From positions 1-59,146 of the forward strand of contig NZ_KV786273.1 in the NCBI RefSeq assembly GCF_001806875.1: a DNA stretch of 59,146 nucleotides, read 5' to 3'. The translations under genes were made by a program, and so were the position numbers. Below, piece by piece: positions 50,488 through 59,146 of the stretch (the stretch's first letter is position 1; the number at the start of each line of letters is the position of its first letter). The notes beneath the pieces are model-generated. The model was not told the DNA's origin, did no database searches, and was given only the letters and a program-made list of their open reading frames with translations. This DNA comes from Corynebacterium sp. HMSC29G08 (GTDB taxonomy: Bacteria; Actinomycetota; Actinomycetes; Mycobacteriales; Mycobacteriaceae).

Positions 50488-53400
50488 ATGAGCACCCGTA
50501 TAGTCCACCGCCCGGCGCGCCTGCACAGGACTATTCCACAGGAATCGCCGCTGGAGGTGGCGCAGATCCCAACAATTCGTGCGCGCTCGGGCGGAGCCAA
50601 CGCACTGACACTGATGATGCCGATCATTGGCGGAGTTGGCATGGTTTTAATGATGATGTCATCCGGAAACCCTATCCGCATGGTGGTCGGTTGCGTCATG
50701 TTTGTGGCCGTGATCCTCGGCGCGATAGGTATGTTTATCCGCCAGCGCACCGGGTCGCGCAGGCAAGCAGAAGAAGAGCGAACCCGCTTCCTTGAACATC
50801 TTCAGGAGCTTGAGGATGAGGTGCGAAGCGTTGCCGCAGCGCAGCAAGTGGAAGCGTTGACGCGCCACCCGCACCCGCGTTCCTTGCTTGATGTCATCCG
50901 GGACCCGTACCGTTTGTGGGAGCGTCGCCGCGGGGATGAGGATTTTCTGGTCACGCGCCTGGGCACTGGGGTGGGCAAGTTGGCCCGCGGTTTGAAAGTG
51001 CCGCCGGCGAACAATCCGATGGCGGTTGCGGAGCCGTTGTCTCAAGCGCACCTTGACCGCATGATGCGTCGCACCAGCACCATTGAGGGCCTGCCGATTG
51101 CAATCCCGGCGCGCGGCGTGGTCTCACTGGTGGGGCCTTCCGAACTTACTGCGGAGGCGATCCGCGCCATCCTTTCCCAGATCGCTGTGTTTCATGCGCC
51201 CGATGATGTGCGGGTACACCTGGGGCTTCCGCTTAGCGACGTTGGCGATAACGGCCACTGGGCGCTTTGGCTACCCCACCTGCTTTCGGCCGAGAGCTTT
51301 GACGGGCCGATTGGCAAACGCAATGTGTCCTATGACGAGGAGACTTCCGAAGAGATCGTTGCTGAACTTGAGGAGCGCGCCGAGGAGCTTGCGCAGCGCT
51401 CCCGCTACCAGCTCACTGAACTTGATCGGGAGCATCTCGTGCTGGTGGTGAACATGGATCACCCGTACGGCCGGATGCTCAGCGCGAAGGCTGGGGCGAT
51501 CCGCTCGCTGAAGGCGGCCCGGGTGACGTTGTTGGCCACCACCACGGTGCAGCACCAAGAACCGTCCCACGTTGATGTGCGAGTGCTGATCTCGCCTGAG
51601 CGCACGTTCAGCGTGCAGTTGCTGGACCGTGGTGAAATCCGTGAACCGCAAAGTGGGGAGGCGGGGTATGTGGAGCGCGTGCTCTACGGCGGTGATGCTG
51701 GTGTGCTCGATGAGGTCAGCCCGGCCATTGCGGAAAGTGTGGCGCGAGGGGTCTCCCCGCTTCGGTTGGTTGAAGATGCCTCCCCGGATTCCGCGCTGGA
51801 GCGCACCATTGCGTTGGATGACATGCTGGGCATTGCCAACTTTGCCACGTATGACATTGCCAAAGCCTGGGCGCCACGCGGGCCGCGCAACTTCTTAAAC
51901 GTGCCCTTTGGTATCGGCGCGGATGGCGAGCCGATTCGTCTGGATATTAAAGAATCTGCAAAGTCCGGTATGGGCCCGCACGGACTGTGCGTGGGGGCGA
52001 CCGGCTCCGGCAAATCTGAAGTGTTGCGCACCCTCGTGCTCTCCCAGGTGATTTGTCACCCACCCGACCAGCTTTCCTTGGTGTTGGTGGACTTTAAAGG
52101 TGGTGCAACATTTGCTGGCCTTGAGCCGCTGCCACACACCGCGGCGATTGTGGACAACCTGGAAGATGGCGCCGGGCTTGTAGACCGCTTGCATGACTCA
52201 ATCCTGGGCGAAATCCAACGCCGGCAACGGGTGCTGCAGCAGGCGGGCAACTTGGCAAACGTGGGCGAGTACAACAAGCTCCGCGATGAGGGCAAGGTCA
52301 GCGACCCACTGCCGGTCCTGTTTGTGGTGATTGATGAGTTCGGTGAGCTGCTGGCAGCAAAACCAGAGTTCATTGAGCTGTTTGTCCAGATCGGGCGTAT
52401 TGGTCGTTCCATCGGAGTTCACCTCCTGCTGGCCTCTCAGCGGTTGGAGGAAGGCCGTTTGCGCGGACTGGAGTCCTACCTTTCGTACCGCATTGGCCTA
52501 CGAACCTTCTCCGCCCAGGAATCCCGTGCGGCCATTGGCTCCACCGCGGCACACGAACTGCCTCCCATCCCGGGCTCGGGGTACCTGAAGGTTGACCCTG
52601 ACCTCTTCGACAGGTTCAAGGCGGCCTACGTGTCGGGGCCCTACGAAGCCATTGAGCGTGCCCACGAACGTGAACTGCCGCCTGTGCCCATGCCGCTGCA
52701 CCTGGTCAACACAACCGAGGATTGGTTGGCTCAGCGCCAGGCGGAGTTTACCACGCAGCTACACAGCAAACGCGAAGCTGAGCGCGCAGCCGCAGGCGCT
52801 GCACACACTTCACCAACCACGTTGGAGTTGGTTGTGGGGCGCCTCGCCCCCGCAGCGGCAAAAACACGCCAGATTTGGCTACCCCCACTGCCGCACACGA
52901 TGGATCTTAGTGAGGCACTCGGGCCCGTAGGCGCAACCTCAGACCGTGGATTAAGTGCTGAATCTGCTGGACACATGGTCTTTGTGCTAGGCACAAAGGA
53001 CAAACCGATGGAGCAATGGCAAGGCCCGCTCACGCTTGATCTTGCAGGCTCCGGCGGCAACGTTGCCATCATGGGTGCGCCGCAGTCCGGCAAAACTACC
53101 GCACTGCGCACCCTGGTCACATCGGCGGCACTGACACACACTCCGCAGGACGTGAACTTCTACCTCATCGACATGGCCGGGTCTTCCCTGTCCTACCTTG
53201 AAACGTTGCCGCACGTGGGCACGGTGGCTACCCGCTTTGATGAAGATCAGCTCCGACGCACCGTTGCAGAGGTAGGCACGTTCATGGTGCAGCGAGAAAA
53301 ACTGTTTTCCGCCCACCAAATCTCGGACGTGGAGGAAATGCGGCGCATGCACAAGCAGGGACTGCTGGCCAACCTGCCGTCAGCTGACGTGGTGCTTGCT

Positions 53401-54522
53401 GTGGACGGCTGGTCAACCTTAAGAAAAGACCACGAGGACCTAGCGGACCACATCACTGAGATCGCGCAGCGCGGCCTGGCGTACGGCATCCACGTTGTCC
53501 TAGTCACCGGCCGGTGGGCGGACTTCCGTTTGCCTCTGCAGGCCGTCATTGGCACGCGCTTAGAGTTTGCGCTCAATGACCCGATCGACTCATCAATGGG
53601 TAAAAAAGTCTCAGAAGGCCTCATGGGTCTTCCCACCGGCCGTGCAGCCACAGCGGACGGTCTTTATAGCCAAATCGCCCTGCCGACGCTGAGCAAAGGA
53701 ATCGGGGCAACAACAGCCACACCGCAGGCTACCGTCCAAGCCATCGCTGAAGCGTGGCCAAAATCCAGTGCGCCGGCAGTGCGCATGCTGCCTACGGAAG
53801 TGTCCTTAGCTGCGATCCGCACCCCACACCCCACCGTCGCACCCGTACGACTGGGGCTGGCGGAATCAACACTTTCACCAGCACGCTTCAACCCAGAAGG
53901 CGATGAACGCCACGTGCTGGTCATTGGAGACTCAAAGGCGGGCAAAACCACAACGCTGAAAACCTACATCTCCGAGATCATTGAAGGCAAGCAACCCGGT
54001 GAAGTGATGTTTGGCGTGTGGGATCTGCGCCGCGGCCTGCTGGGGGTGGTGCCGGATCAATTCCTCGGAGGATTTGCCGGTACGCGTCAAGGGTGTGAAA
54101 CGCTTGCCAAAGGCATTGCAAGCGAACTTGAGCGGCGCCTGCCTGGCCCTGATGTCACAGTCGAACAACTCCAGACCCGCACCTGGTGGCAAGGTCCCGA
54201 AATCTACGTCGTGGTAGACAACCTCGACAGCATCGAAGGCAACGCCAACCCCCTTAAACCTCTCGCCCCGTACATCAACCAAGCAGCGGACTTAGGGCTG
54301 CATGTAGTTGTTTCGAGACGCTCCACAGGAATGGCGCGCACAGGGTATGACCCGATCATGCAAGCAATCCGTGAAGCCGGGGCCGCGGGCGTACTGCTCT
54401 CTGGTGACCGGCAGGAGGGAGCCATCTACCCGGGGGTGTTTCTTAAACCGCTTCCGGCCGGGCGGGCGCAATGGGTCAACCGTGCAGGTCGGGTTGAAAT
54501 GATCCAGGTAGCCAAACCTTAA
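50488..54522 (+). CDS. eccC: Type VII secretion ATPase EccC (fused a+b)
   Basis: 1344 residues, full length for a fused EccC. Two transmembrane helices near residues 37-85 (MMPIIGGVGMVLMMMS, VVGCVMFVAVILGAIG). Three FtsK/SpoIIIE modules: first Walker A VGATGSGKSEVLRTL (~508) with DE in FVVIDEFGELLAA; second MGAPQSGKTTALRTL (~865); third IGDSKAGKTTTLKTY (~1150) with VVVDNLD. The first is expected to be the catalytic one and the last to bind substrate signals. It is divergent from eccD and followed by the esx genes. Confidence 0.96.
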   Translation: MSTRIVHRPARLHRTIPQESPLEVAQIPTIRARSGGANALTLMMPIIGGVGMVLMMMSSGNPIRMVVGCVMFVAVILGAIGMFIRQRTGSRRQAEEERTRFLEHLQELEDEVRSVAAAQQVEALTRHPHPRSLLDVIRDPYRLWERRRGDEDFLVTRLGTGVGKLARGLKVPPANNPMAVAEPLSQAHLDRMMRRTSTIEGLPIAIPARGVVSLVGPSELTAEAIRAILSQIAVFHAPDDVRVHLGLPLSDVGDNGHWALWLPHLLSAESFDGPIGKRNVSYDEETSEEIVAELEERAEELAQRSRYQLTELDREHLVLVVNMDHPYGRMLSAKAGAIRSLKAARVTLLATTTVQHQEPSHVDVRVLISPERTFSVQLLDRGEIREPQSGEAGYVERVLYGGDAGVLDEVSPAIAESVARGVSPLRLVEDASPDSALERTIALDDMLGIANFATYDIAKAWAPRGPRNFLNVPFGIGADGEPIRLDIKESAKSGMGPHGLCVGATGSGKSEVLRTLVLSQVICHPPDQLSLVLVDFKGGATFAGLEPLPHTAAIVDNLEDGAGLVDRLHDSILGEIQRRQRVLQQAGNLANVGEYNKLRDEGKVSDPLPVLFVVIDEFGELLAAKPEFIELFVQIGRIGRSIGVHLLLASQRLEEGRLRGLESYLSYRIGLRTFSAQESRAAIGSTAAHELPPIPGSGYLKVDPDLFDRFKAAYVSGPYEAIERAHERELPPVPMPLHLVNTTEDWLAQRQAEFTTQLHSKREAERAAAGAAHTSPTTLELVVGRLAPAAAKTRQIWLPPLPHTMDLSEALGPVGATSDRGLSAESAGHMVFVLGTKDKPMEQWQGPLTLDLAGSGGNVAIMGAPQSGKTTALRTLVTSAALTHTPQDVNFYLIDMAGSSLSYLETLPHVGTVATRFDEDQLRRTVAEVGTFMVQREKLFSAHQISDVEEMRRMHKQGLLANLPSADVVLAVDGWSTLRKDHEDLADHITEIAQRGLAYGIHVVLVTGRWADFRLPLQAVIGTRLEFALNDPIDSSMGKKVSEGLMGLPTGRAATADGLYSQIALPTLSKGIGATTATPQATVQAIAEAWPKSSAPAVRMLPTEVSLAAIRTPHPTVAPVRLGLAESTLSPARFNPEGDERHVLVIGDSKAGKTTTLKTYISEIIEGKQPGEVMFGVWDLRRGLLGVVPDQFLGGFAGTRQGCETLAKGIASELERRLPGPDVTVEQLQTRTWWQGPEIYVVVDNLDSIEGNANPLKPLAPYINQAADLGLHVVVSRRSTGMARTGYDPIMQAIREAGAAGVLLSGDRQEGAIYPGVFLKPLPAGRAQWVNRAGRVEMIQVAKP

Positions 54523-54617
54523 GGGCGCCACGAGCGATATTTAATCTAGAAATTTTCCGCGATCTACATTAACCTTATTCAAATCTTATGTTGGTCGGTT
54601 GAATGGAAGGTGCTCAC

Positions 54618-55379
54618 ATGGCAACTACGGCCACTACGGCCACAGATGGCAAGCCGCTTCTTAGCCTGCCGCAACATGCTCCGCGCCCGCCGTTTGTGTG
54701 GTCGGCGCATTTGCCCACAACGTGGCGGTTTATTGATGTGGATCCGGCCCGAACGGATGCAAGTGTTGCAAACCTGCTTCGGGATGATGATCTTGTCCCC
54801 GGGGTGCGGTTGAGCAGTGCGCAACGCCGAGCGATGCAGCAAAGTTTCAAAGAGATGGCCACCCAGGCACGCGAAGCGGGCATACTGCTTGCCCTTGTGC
54901 TGCCGGGGGTGGACAACGGCGAGATTTCTGCTGTACCGCTGCTGCTTCGCTGGATTGATACGGCACCAGCGCCCGCCAGTGTGCTGTCAGCACAGCAACA
55001 GCTGGGGGCGAAAGCCGAGGCAAGTGTTGCATCCACGAATGCTGGTGGAAGTTTCCTCCTTGCATCCGAGCAGGGATTAGCGGGCCCGCTGACCCAACGC
55101 CGCACGGTGTACCACCACCAAGCATTTGTGCCGATTGCATCCAGCACATGGACGTTGGCTATTTCTTCCACGGCCCCGAGCGAGGATGTCAGCGCCGAAG
55201 TGCGCGACATTGTCGTGCGGGTTGCGTCCAGTGTGGTGGCGCATACAGACCTTGCCGCGTCCGAAGTTTCCCTCGGCGACGGTGTGGAACCACAAAACAC
55301 GACAGCGATAGGCGCTCCCGACGCGGGGTTATCTCGCGTTGTGGTGCGAGACAAGGAGGTCTATGACCATGTCCAGTGA
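54618..55379 (+). CDS. ESX-linked hypothetical protein upstream of WXG100 genes
   Basis: 253 residues from ATG 54618 with GGAAGG 7 bases ahead; an ATG five codons earlier is less well placed. No signal peptide or transmembrane helix. N-terminal PFVWSAHLPTTWRFIDVDPA, a central helical part (SSAQRRAMQQSFKEMATQAR) and strands LLALVLPGVDNGEISAVPLL and WTLAISSTAPSEDVSAEVRD. I do not recognise the family. Its position is like that of EspG-type chaperones or ESX cytosolic factors, but no sequence match can be claimed. Its stop overlaps the next start. Confidence 0.7.
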   Translation: MATTATTATDGKPLLSLPQHAPRPPFVWSAHLPTTWRFIDVDPARTDASVANLLRDDDLVPGVRLSSAQRRAMQQSFKEMATQAREAGILLALVLPGVDNGEISAVPLLLRWIDTAPAPASVLSAQQQLGAKAEASVASTNAGGSFLLASEQGLAGPLTQRRTVYHHQAFVPIASSTWTLAISSTAPSEDVSAEVRDIVVRVASSVVAHTDLAASEVSLGDGVEPQNTTAIGAPDAGLSRVVVRDKEVYDHVQ

Positions 55380-55692
55380 TTATTGGCGGGTGCCCATTGG
55401 GGATCTACGCACTATTTCGGCCAAGCTGAAGGTTTTGGACGAAACCGTTTCTGCAGTAGAGCAATTTGCTGACGGGGCGGAGGGCGTAGACGACATTCAT
55501 GGTGCCAGAATTACCTCGGCGGTGACCGGTTTCTACGGAGACTGGAAAGCGTCACGCAAAACATTGCTGGAAAACGTGGGCACGCTCAGTGAAGCCGCGG
55601 ACATGATCGCGGAAACGGCGGAGACGTTTGACAGCGAAGTGGCTTCAAGCCTCAACGAGATGGCGGGTCAACTCCGCTCAGGTGAGGACTGA
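55363..55692 (+). CDS. WXG100-like small helical protein (no clear WXG)
   Basis: 109 residues from ATG 55363 (AAGGAGGT upstream; ATG 55369 also possible). Two long helices around FYGDWKASRK, so the turn reads GDW rather than W-x-G. The end ETFDSEVASSLNEMAGQL is helical. Its start overlaps the previous gene, and the next gene starts 3 bases after its stop. Probably the partner of the following WXG100 protein in a heterodimer. Confidence 0.8.
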   Translation: MTMSSDYWRVPIGDLRTISAKLKVLDETVSAVEQFADGAEGVDDIHGARITSAVTGFYGDWKASRKTLLENVGTLSEAADMIAETAETFDSEVASSLNEMAGQLRSGED

Positions 55693-55695
55693 TCC

Positions 55696-55998
55696 ATGGC
55701 GGCTGATGTCTACGCGTTTCGCACCTCCCACGCTGAGGGTGCCTCCACCGACATTTTGACGGTGATGGGCAACATTCGCGCCATCATTGACGCGATTCAT
55801 GCCGATGTTGATGCTCTCAAACCCGAATGGACGGGCTCTGAGGCGGAACTCTACGACGTGATCAACACCGATTGGCGTAAAGCCGCCGGTGAGATCAACA
55901 ACATCCTCGACGATGTCTCGGCGGCACTGACCAGTGTCAACGAGGCAAACGGGGAAGTACGTGCCCAAATTCAAACCGAGCTGGACAACATGAACTAA
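55696..55998 (+). CDS. WXG100-family protein (WTG)
   Basis: 100 residues, helix-turn-helix with W-T-G in LKPEWTGSEAELYDVIN (residues ~43-58) and a C-terminal helix ending VRAQIQTELDNMN. The size and central motif are those of Esx substrates. Probably secreted as a dimer with the protein encoded just before it. No YxxxD/E export signal is obvious at the C-terminus (the last residues read TELDNMN). Confidence 0.87.
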   Translation: MAADVYAFRTSHAEGASTDILTVMGNIRAIIDAIHADVDALKPEWTGSEAELYDVINTDWRKAAGEINNILDDVSAALTSVNEANGEVRAQIQTELDNMN

Positions 55999-56070
55999 GC
56001 CGAAACCGGTGGAAGCAGTCCAGCCCCCAACCACGTCCAAAACACACAATTCCACGAAAGGGAAAATCTT

Positions 56071-56409
56071 ATGTCTCAGTCTCAATCAATGTCCGTTGAG
56101 CATTCAGCGGTATCTACTCACGTTTCTTCGCTGCAGTCGAACCATTCACAGTTGCAGACGCAGTCAAGCCAGTTCTTGTCCGCCATTGAGCCGTTGAAGG
56201 CTTCATGGAAAGGCTCCTCGGTTGCGGCCTGGGAGAACATGACGAATGCGTGGCACGAGAACATGGAACAGATTAATGCTGCACTTGAGCAGCTGACGGG
56301 GCGGGTTGAACAGGCTGGTAAGGACTACCAGGCCGGTGAAGAAGAGCAAACGTCCATGTTGCAGCAGCGTTTCGCTGGGATGGATTTCCAGTCTGGACCA
56401 ATTTTGTAA
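56071..56409 (+). CDS. WXG100-family protein (WKG)
   Basis: 112 residues with GAAAGGGAAA upstream. Ser/Gln-rich first helix (HVSSLQSNHSQLQTQSSQFL), W-K-G in LKASWKGSSVAAWENMTNAW (~48) and a second helix containing YQAGEEEQTSM, where Y-Q-A-G-E fits the YxxxD/E secretion signal. Likely EsxA-type protein, pairing with the next gene product. Confidence 0.9.
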   Translation: MSQSQSMSVEHSAVSTHVSSLQSNHSQLQTQSSQFLSAIEPLKASWKGSSVAAWENMTNAWHENMEQINAALEQLTGRVEQAGKDYQAGEEEQTSMLQQRFAGMDFQSGPIL

Positions 56410-56453
56410 GCGCTGGGTTACCACCAAATTCTATTGTTCTAAGGAGTAGTTCC

Positions 56454-56747
56454 ATGTCTGTATATGCATACAACCGTCAGGATGCCGAGCATGCGGCCGA
56501 TGATCTGAATAATGTGATGAACAGCATTGAGTCCACGTTGTCCGAGATGGAATCGGACATGCAGAAGCTTGCCGCTGGTTGGGAAGGCTCTGAGCAGGAA
56601 ACCTACCGGGGCGTACACGGTAAGTGGACCTCCGCTGCGCAGAACATCAAGTCCATTCTGGGGCAGGTGCGTGCTGCGTTGCAGGAAAATACCTCTGCGG
56701 TGACGGAGACGCGTTCGCGCGCATCACAGTCGCTTGCTGGTGAGTAG
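56454..56747 (+). CDS. WXG100-family protein (WEG)
   Basis: 97 residues behind AAGGAGTAG. W-E-G in LAAGWEGSEQETYRGVHGKW (~44-62); helices on both sides (ADDLNNVMNSIESTLSEME and AQNIKSILGQVRAALQENTS). EsxB-like partner of the preceding protein. The four Esx-like genes end here, 93 bases before the toxin gene. Confidence 0.9.
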   Translation: MSVYAYNRQDAEHAADDLNNVMNSIESTLSEMESDMQKLAAGWEGSEQETYRGVHGKWTSAAQNIKSILGQVRAALQENTSAVTETRSRASQSLAGE

Positions 56748-56840
56748 CGCTCGAGTGTATTGATCGTTTCGCATTAACCGTGCTGCCCTGCCAGATGCTG
56801 GTGGCTCTGACAGGGGCATTGACTCGGGGAAGGTTGTACC

Positions 56841-59146
56841 ATGCCTGTGCCGTTTTTGGCGCCGTTTGCCACGTTCCGTCCAGATAATTTCCACATTGGC
56901 GGCAGTGTGGCAACGCTGATGGCGGCCGCACTTCGCTGGCGTGCGTTTGGTGACGGTGCGCTCGAAGCTGCCGCAGCGATGCGCGCGATGAACGATGGTG
57001 GCTTTGTTGGCTCTGAAGGCGACCGGTTCCGGGAGCTGGTGAATGCTGAGTTTCCCTCCCAGCTGCAGATTACCGGCACGGCACACGTGGGTGTTGCTGA
57101 TGCGATTTCGCGCTATGCCACCTTATTGGGTGAACGCAAAGCCGAGATGCTAGCGCTTGAAGCAACCGCACGGGTGAGTCACGCCGCTGTCAACACTGCG
57201 GTAGCGGAGGTCAATGCTGCTGAAGCAGCGGTTACTGCGGCGCCTGACCCGGCATCGAAGTCCGCGGCGGCTGCGCTATTAGCAGCGGCAAAAACGAAGC
57301 ACGCGGCAGCTGTTGCTACCTGGGAGGGCAATCTCGCTACCGCGCAGGGAATCCGTCAGATGCTGGGCGCTGATGTGGCAACACAGGTTGCAGCGATTGA
57401 GGCGCAGGGACGCAAAGCATTTCAGGAAAACCCGAAACCCTGGCAAGCGGCCTGGGACGCGGTAAGCGATTGGTTGCAAAACCACGGTGACGTACTTCGT
57501 CTGATTGCTGATGCGCTGCAGATCATCGGCGGCATCTTAATGCTTATCTGTTTTCCTGTCGGCGTTATTGTGCTGGGCGTTGGTCTGGCGCTGAAAGGGT
57601 TGCTCGCGGCTGCTGGTGTGGTCAGTTGGGGCGAGTTTGCGTTTGATGCGGCTACCTTCTGCGTGGGAGGGGCTCTTCTCAAAGCAAGAAAAGGGGTACA
57701 ACTTGGTTATGCTGCGATAACTACGTTTGCTAAGGCCTCCACCATGGACTCGGAGACCTTGTCTTCGGCGAAATCTCAGGCGAGAAGTGCTGCTGAGGAA
57801 GCCTCGGGCGGTGTGAAGGAAGTTGCGCAGGAGATTACTCACGAGGTTACCAGTGGTGAGCGTTGCCTTGCTGGCGGTGACCCGGTGAATATGGCGACCG
57901 GCAGCATGGTTGACTTTGAAACCGATGTGTTCATCGATGGTGTCTTACCGCTGAGGATCACCCGTAACGCGCATAGCGGCTATAAGCTTGGACGGGCGTT
58001 GGGTCCGCGGTGGGTCTCTACGATGGATGTGCGGTTGGAGATTTGTACTGATGAGGTACTGATGCTGTCTCCTGATGGGGCATTGTTGACGTTCCCGCCG
58101 GCACCCGTGGATGGATCAGAGGTGCGCGCGGACGGTCGTCCCTGGTTGTTGTCCTACGCCGATGGGGCGTATCGGGTACGCGACATCGCGGCGGGCGTGA
58201 CGTATAGTTTCCGGCTTTTTGAGCTTGACAGTGGTGACAACGCTGGAACCGACGCCGCTCATAGCGAGGGTAATGCTGGCCTTAAAGATGAGTCTCCGTC
58301 TTTAGGCGGGACGTATGTGGCTGCGACGGTGCCTGCCGGTTCATTGGCTGAAGCTTTTGGTGCAGGCATCGAGGTTGGCTTGTCATCCGCGGTGCACCAT
58401 ACGGGCGCAGCGATTGAGTACACGTGGGATATATCCAGTGGCCATATGGTGCGGATGCGTCGCAGTGATGACACGGTGATTGACTGCGAGTGGGACCAGG
58501 CAGTAGGCCGAGTGGCGCATGTGTATGTGTCGAATCCGAGGACACATCCGGATGAAACCCCGATACGCTTGATTTCCTATGCCTATGACGCCTACGGGCA
58601 GTTGGTGCGGGTGATTAACTCGCACGATGGTGCGTTGCAGTACCACTATGACAAGGTCGGGCGCGTTTGCGCGTGGACGGACCGCAATGGGGTGTCCTAT
58701 CACTACCGTTTTGATGATCAGGGGCGTGTGTACAGCCAGGTAGGCACTGGTGGAGTGTTTCCAAACCTGTTTTACTGGGGTGCGGATGAAGGCGATGACG
58801 CGCCACTAGGTGGGCGGGTGTGCGTTGCGTTGGAAACCGCTGGTGAGTTTGGGGGTGATCCTTTAACACTGGGGGATGAGGTTGTGGGGGACTACTTCGC
58901 CCGTCTTGAGCAGCTGCCTCTATATCAGGCTCTCCTGGAAGGTGGTTTGTCTGCCGCGGGTCTTGTTGGCCGGGGCCGTACGGGCGCGCGTGATGATCAG
59001 TCGTGGGCTGTGCCGGAGGAGTGGCTGCACGATGAGGTGTTAGGGGCTATCCGTCCGACGGTGTATCGCTCTACTGCGGCAGGTGACGTGTGGCGTGTGA
59101 TTACACCGGAAGGCGGTGTTGAGGATGCAACCTACAACGAGTATCA
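56841..59146 (+). CDS. RHS-repeat polymorphic toxin, ESX-linked (3' end outside window)
   Basis: Open for 768 codons from ATG 56841 to the window edge. Residues 1-~200 are helical and Ala-rich, including a coiled-coil-like stretch (EVNAAEAAVTAAPDPAS) and a WEG (ATWEGNLATA), as in LXG/WXG-type export domains. A hydrophobic segment spans ~218-263 (IIGGILMLICFPVGVIVLGV). At ~347 GGDPVNMATGSMVDFETDVF is the DUF6531-type start of RHS proteins. YD/RHS repeats appear at ~580-635 (YAYDAYGQLVRV, YHYDKVGRVCAW, YRFDDQGRVYSQ). The toxin domain and immunity gene should lie beyond the window. Probably exported by the adjacent ESX system. Confidence 0.85.
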   Translation, partial: MPVPFLAPFATFRPDNFHIGGSVATLMAAALRWRAFGDGALEAAAAMRAMNDGGFVGSEGDRFRELVNAEFPSQLQITGTAHVGVADAISRYATLLGERKAEMLALEATARVSHAAVNTAVAEVNAAEAAVTAAPDPASKSAAAALLAAAKTKHAAAVATWEGNLATAQGIRQMLGADVATQVAAIEAQGRKAFQENPKPWQAAWDAVSDWLQNHGDVLRLIADALQIIGGILMLICFPVGVIVLGVGLALKGLLAAAGVVSWGEFAFDAATFCVGGALLKARKGVQLGYAAITTFAKASTMDSETLSSAKSQARSAAEEASGGVKEVAQEITHEVTSGERCLAGGDPVNMATGSMVDFETDVFIDGVLPLRITRNAHSGYKLGRALGPRWVSTMDVRLEICTDEVLMLSPDGALLTFPPAPVDGSEVRADGRPWLLSYADGAYRVRDIAAGVTYSFRLFELDSGDNAGTDAAHSEGNAGLKDESPSLGGTYVAATVPAGSLAEAFGAGIEVGLSSAVHHTGAAIEYTWDISSGHMVRMRRSDDTVIDCEWDQAVGRVAHVYVSNPRTHPDETPIRLISYAYDAYGQLVRVINSHDGALQYHYDKVGRVCAWTDRNGVSYHYRFDDQGRVYSQVGTGGVFPNLFYWGADEGDDAPLGGRVCVALETAGEFGGDPLTLGDEVVGDYFARLEQLPLYQALLEGGLSAAGLVGRGRTGARDDQSWAVPEEWLHDEVLGAIRPTVYRSTAAGDVWRVITPEGGVEDATYNEY

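Noticed and set aside
1..59146. CRISPR arrays, transposase genes, prophage genes
   Set aside because: No regularly spaced repeats, cas genes, transposases or phage structural genes were seen. The tandem repeats found are coding linkers.

Overview
The window looks like a chromosomal segment of a Corynebacterium-type actinobacterium (GC-rich, Mycobacteriales-like). Evidence is the synteny menD - small membrane protein - mgtA - menG - menJ - polyprenyl diphosphate synthase, which matches the M. tuberculosis Rv0555-Rv0562 order; the tRNA-secE-nusG-rplK-rplA block; a DtxR-type regulator with DtxR-box-like sites; and an ESX (type VII) secretion locus with fused EccC and EccD. All functional calls are from sequence reading; no database search was run.

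Layout. 1-2.9 kb: two damaged genes, a LuxR-type regulator with two frameshifts and a lipoprotein with one (1-183 holds no recognisable gene). 2.9-19.8 kb: menaquinone region (menB, menC, menD, menG, menJ and a trans-polyprenyl diphosphate synthase) together with a dicarboxylate transporter, two DUF202 proteins and the mannosyltransferase mgtA. A metal block sits inside it: a deleted feoA-feoB remnant, a FeoC-like protein, an MntR-like regulator and a Mn/Fe-type ABC importer. 19.9-23.3 kb: tRNA-Tyr, -Thr, -Met and -Trp, then secE, nusG, rplK and rplA.

The ribosomal block is then split: about 21 kb of accessory DNA lies between rplA and rplJ-rplL. Its first part (23.4-31.3 kb) is a tightly overlapping five-gene operon of the anchored-repeat ABC type: three surface proteins with choice-of-anchor M / TIGR03769-like repeats, a substrate-binding protein carrying such a repeat inside its own fold, an ATPase and a permease. 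It ends in a 28-bp hairpin that overlaps a stop codon. The second part (31.3-43.9 kb) is an aromatic-acid pathway: a three-component ring-hydroxylating dioxygenase and dihydrodiol dehydrogenase (hca type), then meta-cleavage to pyruvate and acetyl-CoA (mhpBCDEF), with an IclR regulator and three extra genes (CoA ligase, small orphan, thioesterase).

After rplJL (with an L10-leader-like region), 45.3-59.1 kb is an ESX-type secretion locus: EccC, EccD, a ParA/MinD ATPase, a divergently encoded relative that has lost the P-loop, a lytic transglycosylase lipoprotein, a proline-rich lipoprotein, four small WXG100-like proteins and the first 768 codons of an RHS polymorphic toxin that runs off the window. 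EccB, EccE and mycosin are not in the window.

The most unexpected signal is a ~20-bp dispersed motif (core GTCGRTAAGCAA) present at least seven times between 1.4 and 21.9 kb and absent from the accessory and ESX part.
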